Shown here one piece after another: positions 1 through 4,595 of a DNA stretch of 6,696 bases (its first letter is position 1; each line of letters opens with the position of its first letter). The notes under the pieces were generated by a model, which had not been told where the DNA came from, did no database searches, and saw nothing but the letters and a program-made list of their open reading frames with translations. Made by a program: the position numbers and the translations under genes. This stretch comes from Oscillibacter sp. (GTDB lineage Bacteria; Bacillota; Clostridia; Oscillospirales; Oscillospiraceae), in contig JAFOCY010000061.1 of NCBI GenBank assembly GCA_017380995.1, forward strand, positions 1 through 6,696. Reading direction: 5' to 3'.

Positions 1-839
1 AGGGCGTTACCGATGAGTTCGTGGAGCCCGTGGTCTGCGACCAGGACGGCACCATCTCCGATAACGACAGCGTGATCTTCTTCAACTTCCGCCCCGACCG
101 GGCCCGCGAGATCACCCGCTCCCTGGTGGACCCCGATTTTGACGGCTTCACCCGCCAGTTCTTCCCCCTGGTGTTCGTCTGCAACACCGAGTATGACGCC
201 ACCATGCCCAACGTCCAGGTGGCCTTCCCCAAGGATCCTGTCCGCAACGGCCTGGGCGAGTACCTCAGCCAGATGGGCATGACCCAGCTGCGCATCGCCG
301 AGACCGAGAAGTACGCCCATGTGACCTTCTTCTTCAACGGCGGCAGCGAGACCGTCTTCCCCGGCGAGGACCGGGTGCTGGTGGCCTCTCCCAAGGTGGC
401 TACCTACGACCTCCAGCCTGAGATGAGCGCTGTGGAGGTGTGTGACAAGTGCGTGGAGCGCATTGAATCCGGCGCTTACGATGTCATCATCCTGAACTTT
501 GCCAACTGCGACATGGTGGGCCACACCGGTGTCTACGAGGCCGCTGTGAAGGCCGTGGAGACGGTGGACACCTGCGTGGGCCGCGTGGTGGACGCCACCT
601 TGAAGATGGGCGGCATCGCCATGATCACCGCCGACCACGGCAACGCCGAGCAGATGCAGGAATCCGATGGCAGCCCCATGACTGCCCATACCACCAACCC
701 CGTCCCCTTCATCCTCTGCGGAGCCGGCAGCGAGCTGCGCAAGGATGGACGCCTGGCCGACATCGCCCCCACCATCCTGGATGTGCTGGGCCTTGCCTGC
801 CCCGCCGAGATGGACGGCACCACCCTCATCGTGAAGTAA
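1..839 (+). CDS. gpmI: 2,3-bisphosphoglycerate-independent phosphoglycerate mutase, C-terminal part (5' end outside window)
   Basis: Cytosolic glycolytic enzyme that interconverts 3- and 2-phosphoglycerate using two metal ions, usually Mn2+ in Gram-positive bacteria. The frame is open from the left edge; its first codons read GVTDEFVEP, a family motif inside the protein, so the GTG at 21 is an internal valine and not a start. About 278 residues remain of a protein that is normally about 510. Visible family blocks are [32 protein letters not shown] and [15 protein letters not shown]. The phosphatase-like metal site is present: Asp at 510-512 and His at 522-524 (DMVGHTG), Asp-His at 633-638 (ADHGNAE) and His at 687-689 (AHTTNP). 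The catalytic serine lies upstream, outside the window. The loop before DMVGHTG reads NFANCD, with Cys where I would expect Pro. A terminator follows the stop codon, so this is the last gene of its transcript. Confidence 0.97.
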   Translation, partial: GVTDEFVEPVVCDQDGTISDNDSVIFFNFRPDRAREITRSLVDPDFDGFTRQFFPLVFVCNTEYDATMPNVQVAFPKDPVRNGLGEYLSQMGMTQLRIAETEKYAHVTFFFNGGSETVFPGEDRVLVASPKVATYDLQPEMSAVEVCDKCVERIESGAYDVIILNFANCDMVGHTGVYEAAVKAVETVDTCVGRVVDATLKMGGIAMITADHGNAEQMQESDGSPMTAHTTNPVPFILCGAGSELRKDGRLADIAPTILDVLGLACPAEMDGTTLIVK

Positions 840-863
840 CTTACGACGATATCGTCTCTTGCA

Positions 864-908
864 AAATAGGAGCCATGCCGGCCGGCATGGCTCCTATTTC
901 TTTTTATT
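864..908 (+). terminator. Rho-independent terminator of gpmI (perfect palindrome)
   Basis: Positions 864-899 form a perfect 36-base palindrome centred on GGCCGGCC, starting 24 bases after the gpmI stop codon. It is followed by TCTTTTTATT, a short U-tract for the + strand. On the - strand it is preceded by A-rich sequence that gives UUU after the stem, so it may also stop transcripts arriving from the right. Confidence 0.85.
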
Positions 909-919
909 CCGGCAGCAGC

Positions 920-950
920 AAAAAAGGACGCACCGTTGGTGCGTCCTTTT
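920..950 (-). terminator. Terminator of the small P-loop ATPase gene
   Basis: A 13-bp stem (922-934 with 938-950, 3-base loop) has core GGACGCACC/GGTGCGTCC. On the - strand it is followed by six T (920-925). It begins 16 bases after the stop codon of the - strand gene at 967. The + strand copy also ends in TTTT, so the hairpin is probably bidirectional and backs up the gpmI terminator. Confidence 0.85.
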
Positions 951-966
951 CCTATTATTACACGAA

Positions 967-1377
967 TTACAGATACTTCTGCATACCGTCGGTGGCAGCC
1001 TCAGCATCAGCGCTGATGGTGACGGTGAACTTGATGTTGTTCTTCTCGCCGAAAGCGTCCAGCCAGTTGAGGAAAGCCTCGGTCTCGCTGTCCACATCGC
1101 GGCCAACGGTCTTGCAGACGTTGTCCACAAAAACGTGGGAAATATCATAGTTGCCGGCATAGAGGCCGCTGATGAAGCCACGGAAGACTTCGTAGCTGGA
1201 GAGCTTGTACTCCTCAGCGTCGATCAGACGGACCTGATTGTGAATGTTATAGGTCATGTTGCGGGTAGGCTCGATGCAGATCACGCAACCGGACTCTTCC
1301 TTAGCAGCAACGTTAACCATTTCAATGAGCTGCTTGGTCTTGCCGGAACCCTTACCGCTCATAATCAATCTAACCAT
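967..1377 (-). CDS. Small P-loop NTPase of unknown function (136 aa)
   Basis: The protein begins MVRLIM and carries a P-loop, SGKGSGKT (residues 7-14), close to the N-terminus. The first position of this Walker A motif is Ser rather than the usual Gly, while GKT is intact. A likely Walker B strand is HVFVD (residues 81-85, Asp85). There is no membrane segment or signal peptide, so it should be cytosolic. At 136 residues it is about the minimum for a P-loop fold; I recall similar short clostridial proteins being auto-annotated 'twitching motility protein PilT', but nothing here supports a pilus motor (no PilT Asp or His boxes, far too short). The start is set by AGGAG at 1387-1391, nine bases upstream. 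Codons are richer in GTT, GCT and GGT than in the neighbouring genes, a pattern often seen in strongly expressed genes. It has its own promoter and terminator, so it is monocistronic. Coding status is secure; function is unknown. Confidence 0.88.
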   Translation of the reverse strand: MVRLIMSGKGSGKTKQLIEMVNVAAKEESGCVICIEPTRNMTYNIHNQVRLIDAEEYKLSSYEVFRGFISGLYAGNYDISHVFVDNVCKTVGRDVDSETEAFLNWLDAFGEKNNIKFTVTISADAEAATDGMQKYL

Positions 1378-1425
1378 AGTAAATCACTCCTGTCAAAAAA
1401 ATCGCGGGGATAAATTCCTAAATTA

Positions 1426-1459
1426 AGCATAGCATAAACTTCCGGAAATTACAATGCAA
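1426..1459 (-). promoter_or_regulatory. Sigma-A-type promoter of the small P-loop ATPase gene
   Basis: Read on the - strand, two overlapping registers fit. TTGCAT (1454-1459) with 17 bases to TATGCT (1431-1436), or TTGTAA (1449-1454) with 17 bases to TATGCT (1426-1431). The -10 is a directly repeated TATGCTATGCT. The palindrome TTCCGGAA (1440-1447) lies in the spacer and could be an operator, but that is only a shape argument. The promoter implies a leader of about 45 bases before the start codon at 1377. Confidence 0.55.
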
Positions 1460-1500
1460 AAATGTAAGCGTTTTCTTTGTGGATTATATACGAAAGTTTT

Positions 1501-1527
1501 CTGCCGGCAGGAAAACCCCGCCGGCAG
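1501..1527 (-). terminator. Stable hairpin downstream of dac, without a U-tract
   Basis: CTGCCGGC (1501-1508) pairs with GCCGGCAG (1520-1527). On the - strand the stem can extend to 11 bp around a GUUUU loop. It begins 14 bases after the carboxypeptidase stop codon, where a terminator is expected, but the next bases are AAAACTTT instead of a T-run. It may act as a 3' end stabiliser, a weak terminator, or do nothing. Confidence 0.4.
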
Positions 1528-1541
1528 CGCAGATCTCTTCC

Positions 1542-2663
1542 TCACCCCGCCATAAGAGCCATCTTCAAAAGCTTTCCAAAGACCTGCCCAAAGGTCAGCC
1601 GCTCCACCGTCTCCCCGGCCACAATGGGAATGGACGCCACCGTTTCCCCGCCGCTGGTGACTGTCAGCGTACCCAGGGGATCCCCTGCCGCCACCGGGGC
1701 CGTCAGCCCCTCCACGATCTCCACGCTTTGCTGCAGATCCCCCGCTTTGGCCTTTTCCATCAGAAGCGTTGCTCCCTCCCCAACAGTCGGCTGGCAGGTG
1801 GCCTGGGTTCCAAGCTCCACCGGGATGGGCGCCAGAGGCGTCTGGGGCGTCACATTTTTCAGCGTGTAGGTGGAAAAGCCATAGTTTAAAAGGGCCTTCG
1901 CGTCCGCGAACCGCTTTTCGCTGGTCTCCCCCTTCATGATGACCGCCACCAGCTCCATTCCCTCCCGCTCCGCAGTGCCGGAAAGGCAATACCGGGCGGC
2001 ATCGGTGGAGCCGGTTTTCAGGCCCGTGGCTCCCTCGTAAAAACGGATGAGCTTATTGGTGTTCACCAGCTGGCTCTGGCCGTTTCTGAGGGTATCCATC
2101 CAGATGGTGGTATACTCCCGGATCTTGGGATGGTTCAAGATCAGCTCCCGGCTCATCAGGGCGATATCGTGGGCGGAAGTGACGTGACCTTGGGCCGGAA
2201 GGCCGGTGGCGTTGCAAAAATGGGTGTCCTGCATCCCAAGCTCCGCCGCCCGCGCGTTCATCTTCTCCACAAAGGCCTCCTCGCTTCCCGCCACCGCCTC
2301 CCCCAGAGCCACGGCGCAGTCGTTGGCGGAGACCACGCACACCGCTTTGAGCATATCGTGGACGCTCATCTGCTCGTTTTCCTTCAGCCAGATCTGGCTG
2401 CCCCCCATGGAACAGGCGTGGGCGGAGGCAGTGACCGTGGTGTCGTAGTCCAGCTGTCCTGCATCAATGGCCTCCATGGTCAAAAGCAGCGTCATCACCT
2501 TGGTGACGCTGGCCGGCTCCAGCTTGGCGTGCTCGTCTTTGGCGTAGAGCACGGTGCCCGTCTCCTTTTCCATCAAAACCGCAGACGGAGCCGATACCTC
2601 CACCGCTCCCGCCCCACCGCTGAGCGCCAGTGCCGCCAGCACGGCGGCCAACATCTTTTTCAT
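1542..2663 (-). CDS. Serine-type D-Ala-D-Ala carboxypeptidase (DacF/PBP5 family, peptidase S11)
   Basis: A low-molecular-weight penicillin-binding protein that removes the terminal D-Ala from peptidoglycan stem peptides outside the membrane, limiting cross-linking. The 373-residue chain starts with a signal peptide (MKKM, a hydrophobic run to about residue 17, likely cleavage after AGA at 18-20). All three active-site motifs are intact: SVTK (Ser52, Lys55), SAN (112-114) and KTG (216-218). The C-terminal domain (about 270-350) is the PBP5_C type, and the last residues (about 356-371) form a likely amphipathic helix that holds the protein to the membrane. AAGGGAGGG at 2672-2680 fixes the start. 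It lies downstream of mntP on the same strand, but the mntP terminator separates them and I see no clear promoter in the 66-base gap, so it may depend on read-through. Paralogues include dacA, dacB and dacF; I cannot pick one, so no symbol is given. Confidence 0.95.
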   Translation of the reverse strand: MKKMLAAVLAALALSGGAGAVEVSAPSAVLMEKETGTVLYAKDEHAKLEPASVTKVMTLLLTMEAIDAGQLDYDTTVTASAHACSMGGSQIWLKENEQMSVHDMLKAVCVVSANDCAVALGEAVAGSEEAFVEKMNARAAELGMQDTHFCNATGLPAQGHVTSAHDIALMSRELILNHPKIREYTTIWMDTLRNGQSQLVNTNKLIRFYEGATGLKTGSTDAARYCLSGTAEREGMELVAVIMKGETSEKRFADAKALLNYGFSTYTLKNVTPQTPLAPIPVELGTQATCQPTVGEGATLLMEKAKAGDLQQSVEIVEGLTAPVAAGDPLGTLTVTSGGETVASIPIVAGETVERLTFGQVFGKLLKMALMAG

Positions 2664-2696
2664 ATGGCAGTCCCTCCCTTTTTACCACCATATGCC

Positions 2697-2723
2697 AAAA
2701 AGAGGACGGCTATGCCGTCCTCT
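2697..2723 (-). terminator. Rho-independent terminator of mntP
   Basis: A perfect 10-bp stem, AGAGGACGGC (2701-2710) with GCCGTCCTCT (2714-2723) and a 3-base loop. On the - strand it runs into TTTTT (2697-2701). It lies 6 bases after the mntP stop codon and about 35 bases before the carboxypeptidase start. Confidence 0.88.
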
Positions 2724-2729
2724 GGGGAT

Positions 2730-3314
2730 TTAAAAGAGATTGGTAACAAAGATCTCAATGCCGATGAAGATCAAAATGGTGCCGCCCAGAATGCCCGCCT
2801 TACCCGCAAGACGGGTTCCGGCGGTGCGGCCGATGACAAGGCCGCCCATGCAGATGAAGAACGTCACCGCCGCAATGATCAGCGCAGCCAGCAGGGCGGA
2901 AAAAAAGTCATAGTCCGCAATAGTGAACCCAACGGACAGCGCATCAATGGAGGTCGCCACACCCTGGAGCATCAGCGCCTTGAAGCCTACGCCGCAATCC
3001 TCTTCCTCCCCATCGCCGCCGGTGATGCCATCATAGAGCATCTTGCCGCCGATGTATCCCAGGAGGATCATGGCGATCCAGGGAATGAACTGCTCAAAGG
3101 CGCGGAAATACTGCACGATGGTATGGACGCACACCCATCCCGTCAGGGGCATGATGGCCTGGAAGGCGGCAAACACCCCCGCCACCGCACACATTTTCCC
3201 CTTTTTCATTCCAGGCTCGTTCAGTCCGTTAGCCAGAGACACGGAGAAGGCGTCCATCGCCAGGCCAATACCAAGCAAAATACTGTTAAAAAAGAATGAA
3301 AAGCCCAAATTCAT
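2730..3314 (-). CDS. mntP: Manganese efflux pump MntP
   Basis: Inner-membrane exporter that lowers cytosolic Mn2+. The chain is 194 residues (family about 190) with about six hydrophobic segments arranged as an inverted repeat. Each half carries the signature acidic residue in a membrane helix: Asp21 in GLAMDAFSVSLANG and Asp124 in ATSIDALSVGF. An acidic loop with GDGEEED (100-106) joins the two halves. The reading frame stays open well upstream, but that part runs through the riboswitch and the tRNA region and shows no family similarity; the ATG at 3312-3314 is preceded by GGAGGG (3324-3329) and gives a family-typical N-terminus (MNLGF). Expression is expected to rise with Mn2+ through the yybP-ykoY leader directly upstream, which independently supports manganese as the substrate. 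A terminator follows. Confidence 0.95.
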   Translation of the reverse strand: MNLGFSFFFNSILLGIGLAMDAFSVSLANGLNEPGMKKGKMCAVAGVFAAFQAIMPLTGWVCVHTIVQYFRAFEQFIPWIAMILLGYIGGKMLYDGITGGDGEEEDCGVGFKALMLQGVATSIDALSVGFTIADYDFFSALLAALIIAAVTFFICMGGLVIGRTAGTRLAGKAGILGGTILIFIGIEIFVTNLF

Positions 3315-3346
3315 GTTTCTTCTCCCTCCATTTTCGCGGCAAAAAG

Positions 3347-3373
3347 TCCGGGTACGGTAATACCATACCCGGA
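3347..3373 (-). terminator. Second terminator-like hairpin in the mntP leader
   Basis: On the - strand TCCGGGTATGGT pairs with ACCGTACCCGGA (12 bp, one G-U, 3-base loop). It is followed by C and then TTTTT (3341-3345). It lies 8 bases downstream of the first leader terminator and about 12 bases before the mntP ribosome site. Its 5' arm overlaps GGUCUC (3372-3377), which can pair with the conserved GAGAC of the aptamer. Confidence 0.6.
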
Positions 3374-3380
3374 GACCATG

Positions 3381-3423
3381 AAAAAAAGACTCCATGCATG
3401 GTGATACCCTCCATACATGAGTC
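3381..3423 (-). terminator. Riboswitch-controlled intrinsic terminator in the mntP leader
   Basis: On the - strand GACTCATGTATGG (3411-3423) pairs with CCATGCATGGAGTC (3388-3401), about 13 bp with one bulged G and a 9-base loop, followed by seven T (3381-3387). The 5' arm contains the whole 3' strand of the aptamer P1 helix (3414-3421) and part of the conserved GCGAGAC, so terminator and folded aptamer cannot coexist. This predicts transcription ON when Mn2+ is bound. Confidence 0.8.
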
Positions 3424-3512
3424 TCGCAATTTAAAACAAGCCAGGCCGACGGCCAGTATGTTGACTTGCCACGCGTCCCGCAGACGGACACGCTTGCTAC
3501 TCCCTCATACAG
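3411..3512 (-). ncRNA. yybP-ykoY manganese riboswitch
   Basis: The - strand leader of mntP carries the family's conserved blocks in order: GGGAGTAGC (about 3497-3505), GTCAACATACTGG (about 3453-3465) and GCGAGAC (3421-3427). P1 pairs TGTATGAG (3504-3511) with CTCATGTA (3414-3421), 8 bp including wobbles. One arm hairpin is CGTGTCC/GGACGCG (3486-3492 with 3472-3478), and the other is GGCC-GTC-GGCC (3444-3454). In this family two loops dock on each other to build a Mn2+ site, and Mn2+ binding stabilises P1. P1 closes right at the predicted transcription start (about 3512). The downstream gene is mntP, a classic partner of this class. The call rests on motif and structure recognition by eye, not on a covariance-model score. 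Confidence 0.9.
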
Positions 3513-3518
3513 ACAAAT

Positions 3519-3547
3519 AGTATATCGGCAGGGGAAAGAATTGTCAA
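3519..3547 (-). promoter_or_regulatory. Sigma-A promoter of the mntP riboswitch transcript
   Basis: On the - strand a consensus TTGACA (3542-3547), 17 bases, then TATACT (3519-3524). The predicted start near 3512 coincides with the first base of the riboswitch P1 helix. Such a strong promoter fits a gene controlled mainly by attenuation after initiation. Confidence 0.85.
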
Positions 3548-3588
3548 GCCGGGAGGCGGAAAGTTTTTCCGGAGCGACATTTTTCGTG

Positions 3589-3617
3589 TTGCAAAAGGCG
3601 AAAAAGTCTGCTATACT
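3589..3617 (+). promoter_or_regulatory. Sigma-A promoter of tRNA-Gly
   Basis: TTGCAA (3589-3594), 17 bases, TATACT (3612-3617). The predicted start near 3624 is about 8 bases before the mature tRNA 5' end. It is divergent from the mntP promoter, with 41 bases between the two -35 boxes. Confidence 0.75.
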
Positions 3618-3631
3618 TACCCATGTACTTT

Positions 3632-3705
3632 GCGGATATAGTTCATCGGTAGAACGGCAGCTTCCCAAGCTGCATAGGCGGGTTCGACTCCCGTTATCCG
3701 CTCCA
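3632..3705 (+). tRNA. tRNA-Gly, anticodon CCC, CCA encoded
   Basis: A full cloverleaf can be drawn. The acceptor stem is GCGGATA (3632-3638) with TATCCGC (3695-3701). The D arm is GTTC/GAAC (3641-3655), and the anticodon stem is GCAGC/GCTGC (3657-3661 with 3669-3673) around loop TTCCCAA. The T arm is GCGGG-TTCGACT-CCCGT (3678-3694). The anticodon at 3664-3666 is CCC, which reads GGG glycine codons; discriminator U73 (3702) agrees with bacterial tRNA-Gly. The 3' CCA is encoded (3703-3705). It stands alone between its own promoter and terminator. Confidence 0.97.
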
Positions 3706-3706
3706 C

Positions 3707-3745
3707 GTCGGAGCAAGCGTCATATCGCTTGCCCCGACTTTTTTT
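3707..3745 (+). terminator. Rho-independent terminator of tRNA-Gly
   Basis: GTCGGAGCAAGCG (3707-3719) pairs with CGCTTGCCCCGAC (3726-3738), 12 bp with one A-C mismatch and a 6-base loop, followed by seven T (3739-3745). It starts 2 bases after the CCA end, so the precursor has almost no 3' trailer before the stem. Confidence 0.92.
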
Positions 3746-3760
3746 GCCTCTGTGCCAGCA

Positions 3761-3789
3761 TCTAAAGTTTTTCCGCACGCAGGTATAGT
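3761..3789 (+). promoter_or_regulatory. Possible promoter of the M23 peptidase gene
   Basis: The tRNA terminator upstream means the peptidase gene needs its own start. TATAGT (3784-3789) is a good -10, but the best -35 at 17 bases, TCTAAA (3761-3766), is poor. CATAC at 3806-3810 faintly recalls a sporulation sigma-E -10, but I find no matching -35 and no convincing sigma-F site. Confidence 0.3.
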
Positions 3790-3844
3790 TTCCCCGCCCG
3801 TTGTCCATACTTCCCCATAGATACCAAGTTGAGGGAGGATGGAT

Positions 3845-4564
3845 ATGGACAAAAAATTTTCGATTCCCTGGAGCAATGCGGCCTTCTACCTGTGTCTTGC
3901 GGTGTGTCTGATCGCCGTGGGGACAGGAGGCTGGTTTCTGCTCTTCGGGAAGGAGGAGCCCGAAGTCTCCGCCCCGGTGTATGAAACGGTGGCGGACCAG
4001 CCGGTGGAGACCGGAGTTGCGCCTGCGGAGACACCCCCGGCGGAGGAATTCCCCGTGGAGGAGCCGCCTGTTGCCGAAGTCCTGGAGAGCGTAGAGATGC
4101 CGGAGGAGGACATTCAGCCTGTTTTTGAGGACATCCCTGTAGTGGCTGAGGAACCCTGCCTTCTGGTGGAGCCTCTGGAGGGCGAGGTGGTGGCGGCTTT
4201 TTCCGTCAGCGAGCTGCAGTACGATCCCACCTTTGACGACTGGCGCATCCACGACGGCGTGGATATTGCCGCCGCCCTGGGGGCCGCGGTGCTTTCCGCG
4301 TCAAGCGGCACGGTCCAAAGCGTCACAGAAGACGCCCTGATGGGCGTGACGGTGGTCATCGACCATGAGGACGGCTACCAGACCACCTACTGTAACCTTG
4401 CCAAGGACCCCATGGTCCTGCCGGGAGCAAAGGTGGGCGCCGGGGAGGTCATCGGCGCCGTGGGAGACACGGCCCTTGCCGAAAGCAAGCAGGAGTCCCA
4501 CCTCCACTTCTCCGTCACCAAGGACGGCGATGTGGTGGATCCCAATGAATATCTGAACCAATAA
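3845..4564 (+). CDS. Membrane-anchored M23 (LytM) metallopeptidase, SpoIIQ-like
   Basis: A 239-residue single-pass membrane protein with an outside peptidase domain. A short basic N-terminus (MDKKFSIPWSN) precedes one membrane helix (about 12-34). A long acidic, proline-rich linker follows (about 37-110, many Glu/Pro/Val), then a LytM domain (about 111-236). The zinc site is complete: His136 and Asp140 in HDGVD, His219 and His221 in HLHF, so it is predicted to be an active endopeptidase on peptidoglycan cross-bridges or stems. Start choice: ATG at 3839 overlaps the ribosome site GGGAGG (3833-3838), so the ATG at 3845, six bases downstream of it, is preferred. Size, topology and retained His resemble clostridial SpoIIQ, the forespore half of the engulfment channel with SpoIIIAH, but no sporulation gene is adjacent, so this stays a suggestion. 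It could instead be a general wall hydrolase. A terminator begins immediately after the stop codon. Confidence 0.93.
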   Translation: MDKKFSIPWSNAAFYLCLAVCLIAVGTGGWFLLFGKEEPEVSAPVYETVADQPVETGVAPAETPPAEEFPVEEPPVAEVLESVEMPEEDIQPVFEDIPVVAEEPCLLVEPLEGEVVAAFSVSELQYDPTFDDWRIHDGVDIAAALGAAVLSASSGTVQSVTEDALMGVTVVIDHEDGYQTTYCNLAKDPMVLPGAKVGAGEVIGAVGDTALAESKQESHLHFSVTKDGDVVDPNEYLNQ

Positions 4565-4595
4565 GAAAAAACGGACGCGAAAGCGTCCGTTTTTC
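4565..4595. terminator. Bidirectional terminator between convergent M23 peptidase and MATE genes
   Basis: CGGACGC (4572-4578), GAAA tetraloop, GCGTCCG (4583-4589), flanked by six A (4566-4571) and five T (4590-4594), so each strand has a U-tract. It fills exactly the 31 bases between the two stop codons (4562-4564 and 4596-4598) and serves both genes. Confidence 0.92.

Noticed and set aside
21..23. GTG as a start codon of gpmI
   Set aside because: The frame continues upstream to the edge with the family motif GVTDEF, so this is an internal valine.
967..1377. PilT / twitching motility annotation for the small ATPase
   Set aside because: Only the P-loop is shared; the protein is far too short and lacks secretion-ATPase motifs.
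1483..1488. TATAAT on the - strand downstream of the dac hairpin
   Set aside because: A perfect -10 hexamer, but no acceptable -35 lies 16-18 bases upstream, and a better promoter is closer to the ATPase gene.
2130..3299. Long + strand open frame (389 codons)
   Set aside because: Runs antisense across parts of the carboxypeptidase and mntP and through the mntP terminator; no recognisable domain.
3315..3716. In-frame N-terminal extension of mntP
   Set aside because: It covers the riboswitch, its promoter and the tRNA on the other strand. The ATG at 3314 has a good ribosome site and gives the family length.
3839..3841. Upstream ATG for the M23 peptidase
   Set aside because: It directly abuts the GGGAGG ribosome site, leaving no spacing; the ATG six bases further on fits.
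3617..4252. Minus-strand frame opposite tRNA-Gly and the M23 gene
   Set aside because: Overlaps the tRNA and its terminator and is antisense to a well-supported gene; low-complexity Arg/His-rich product.
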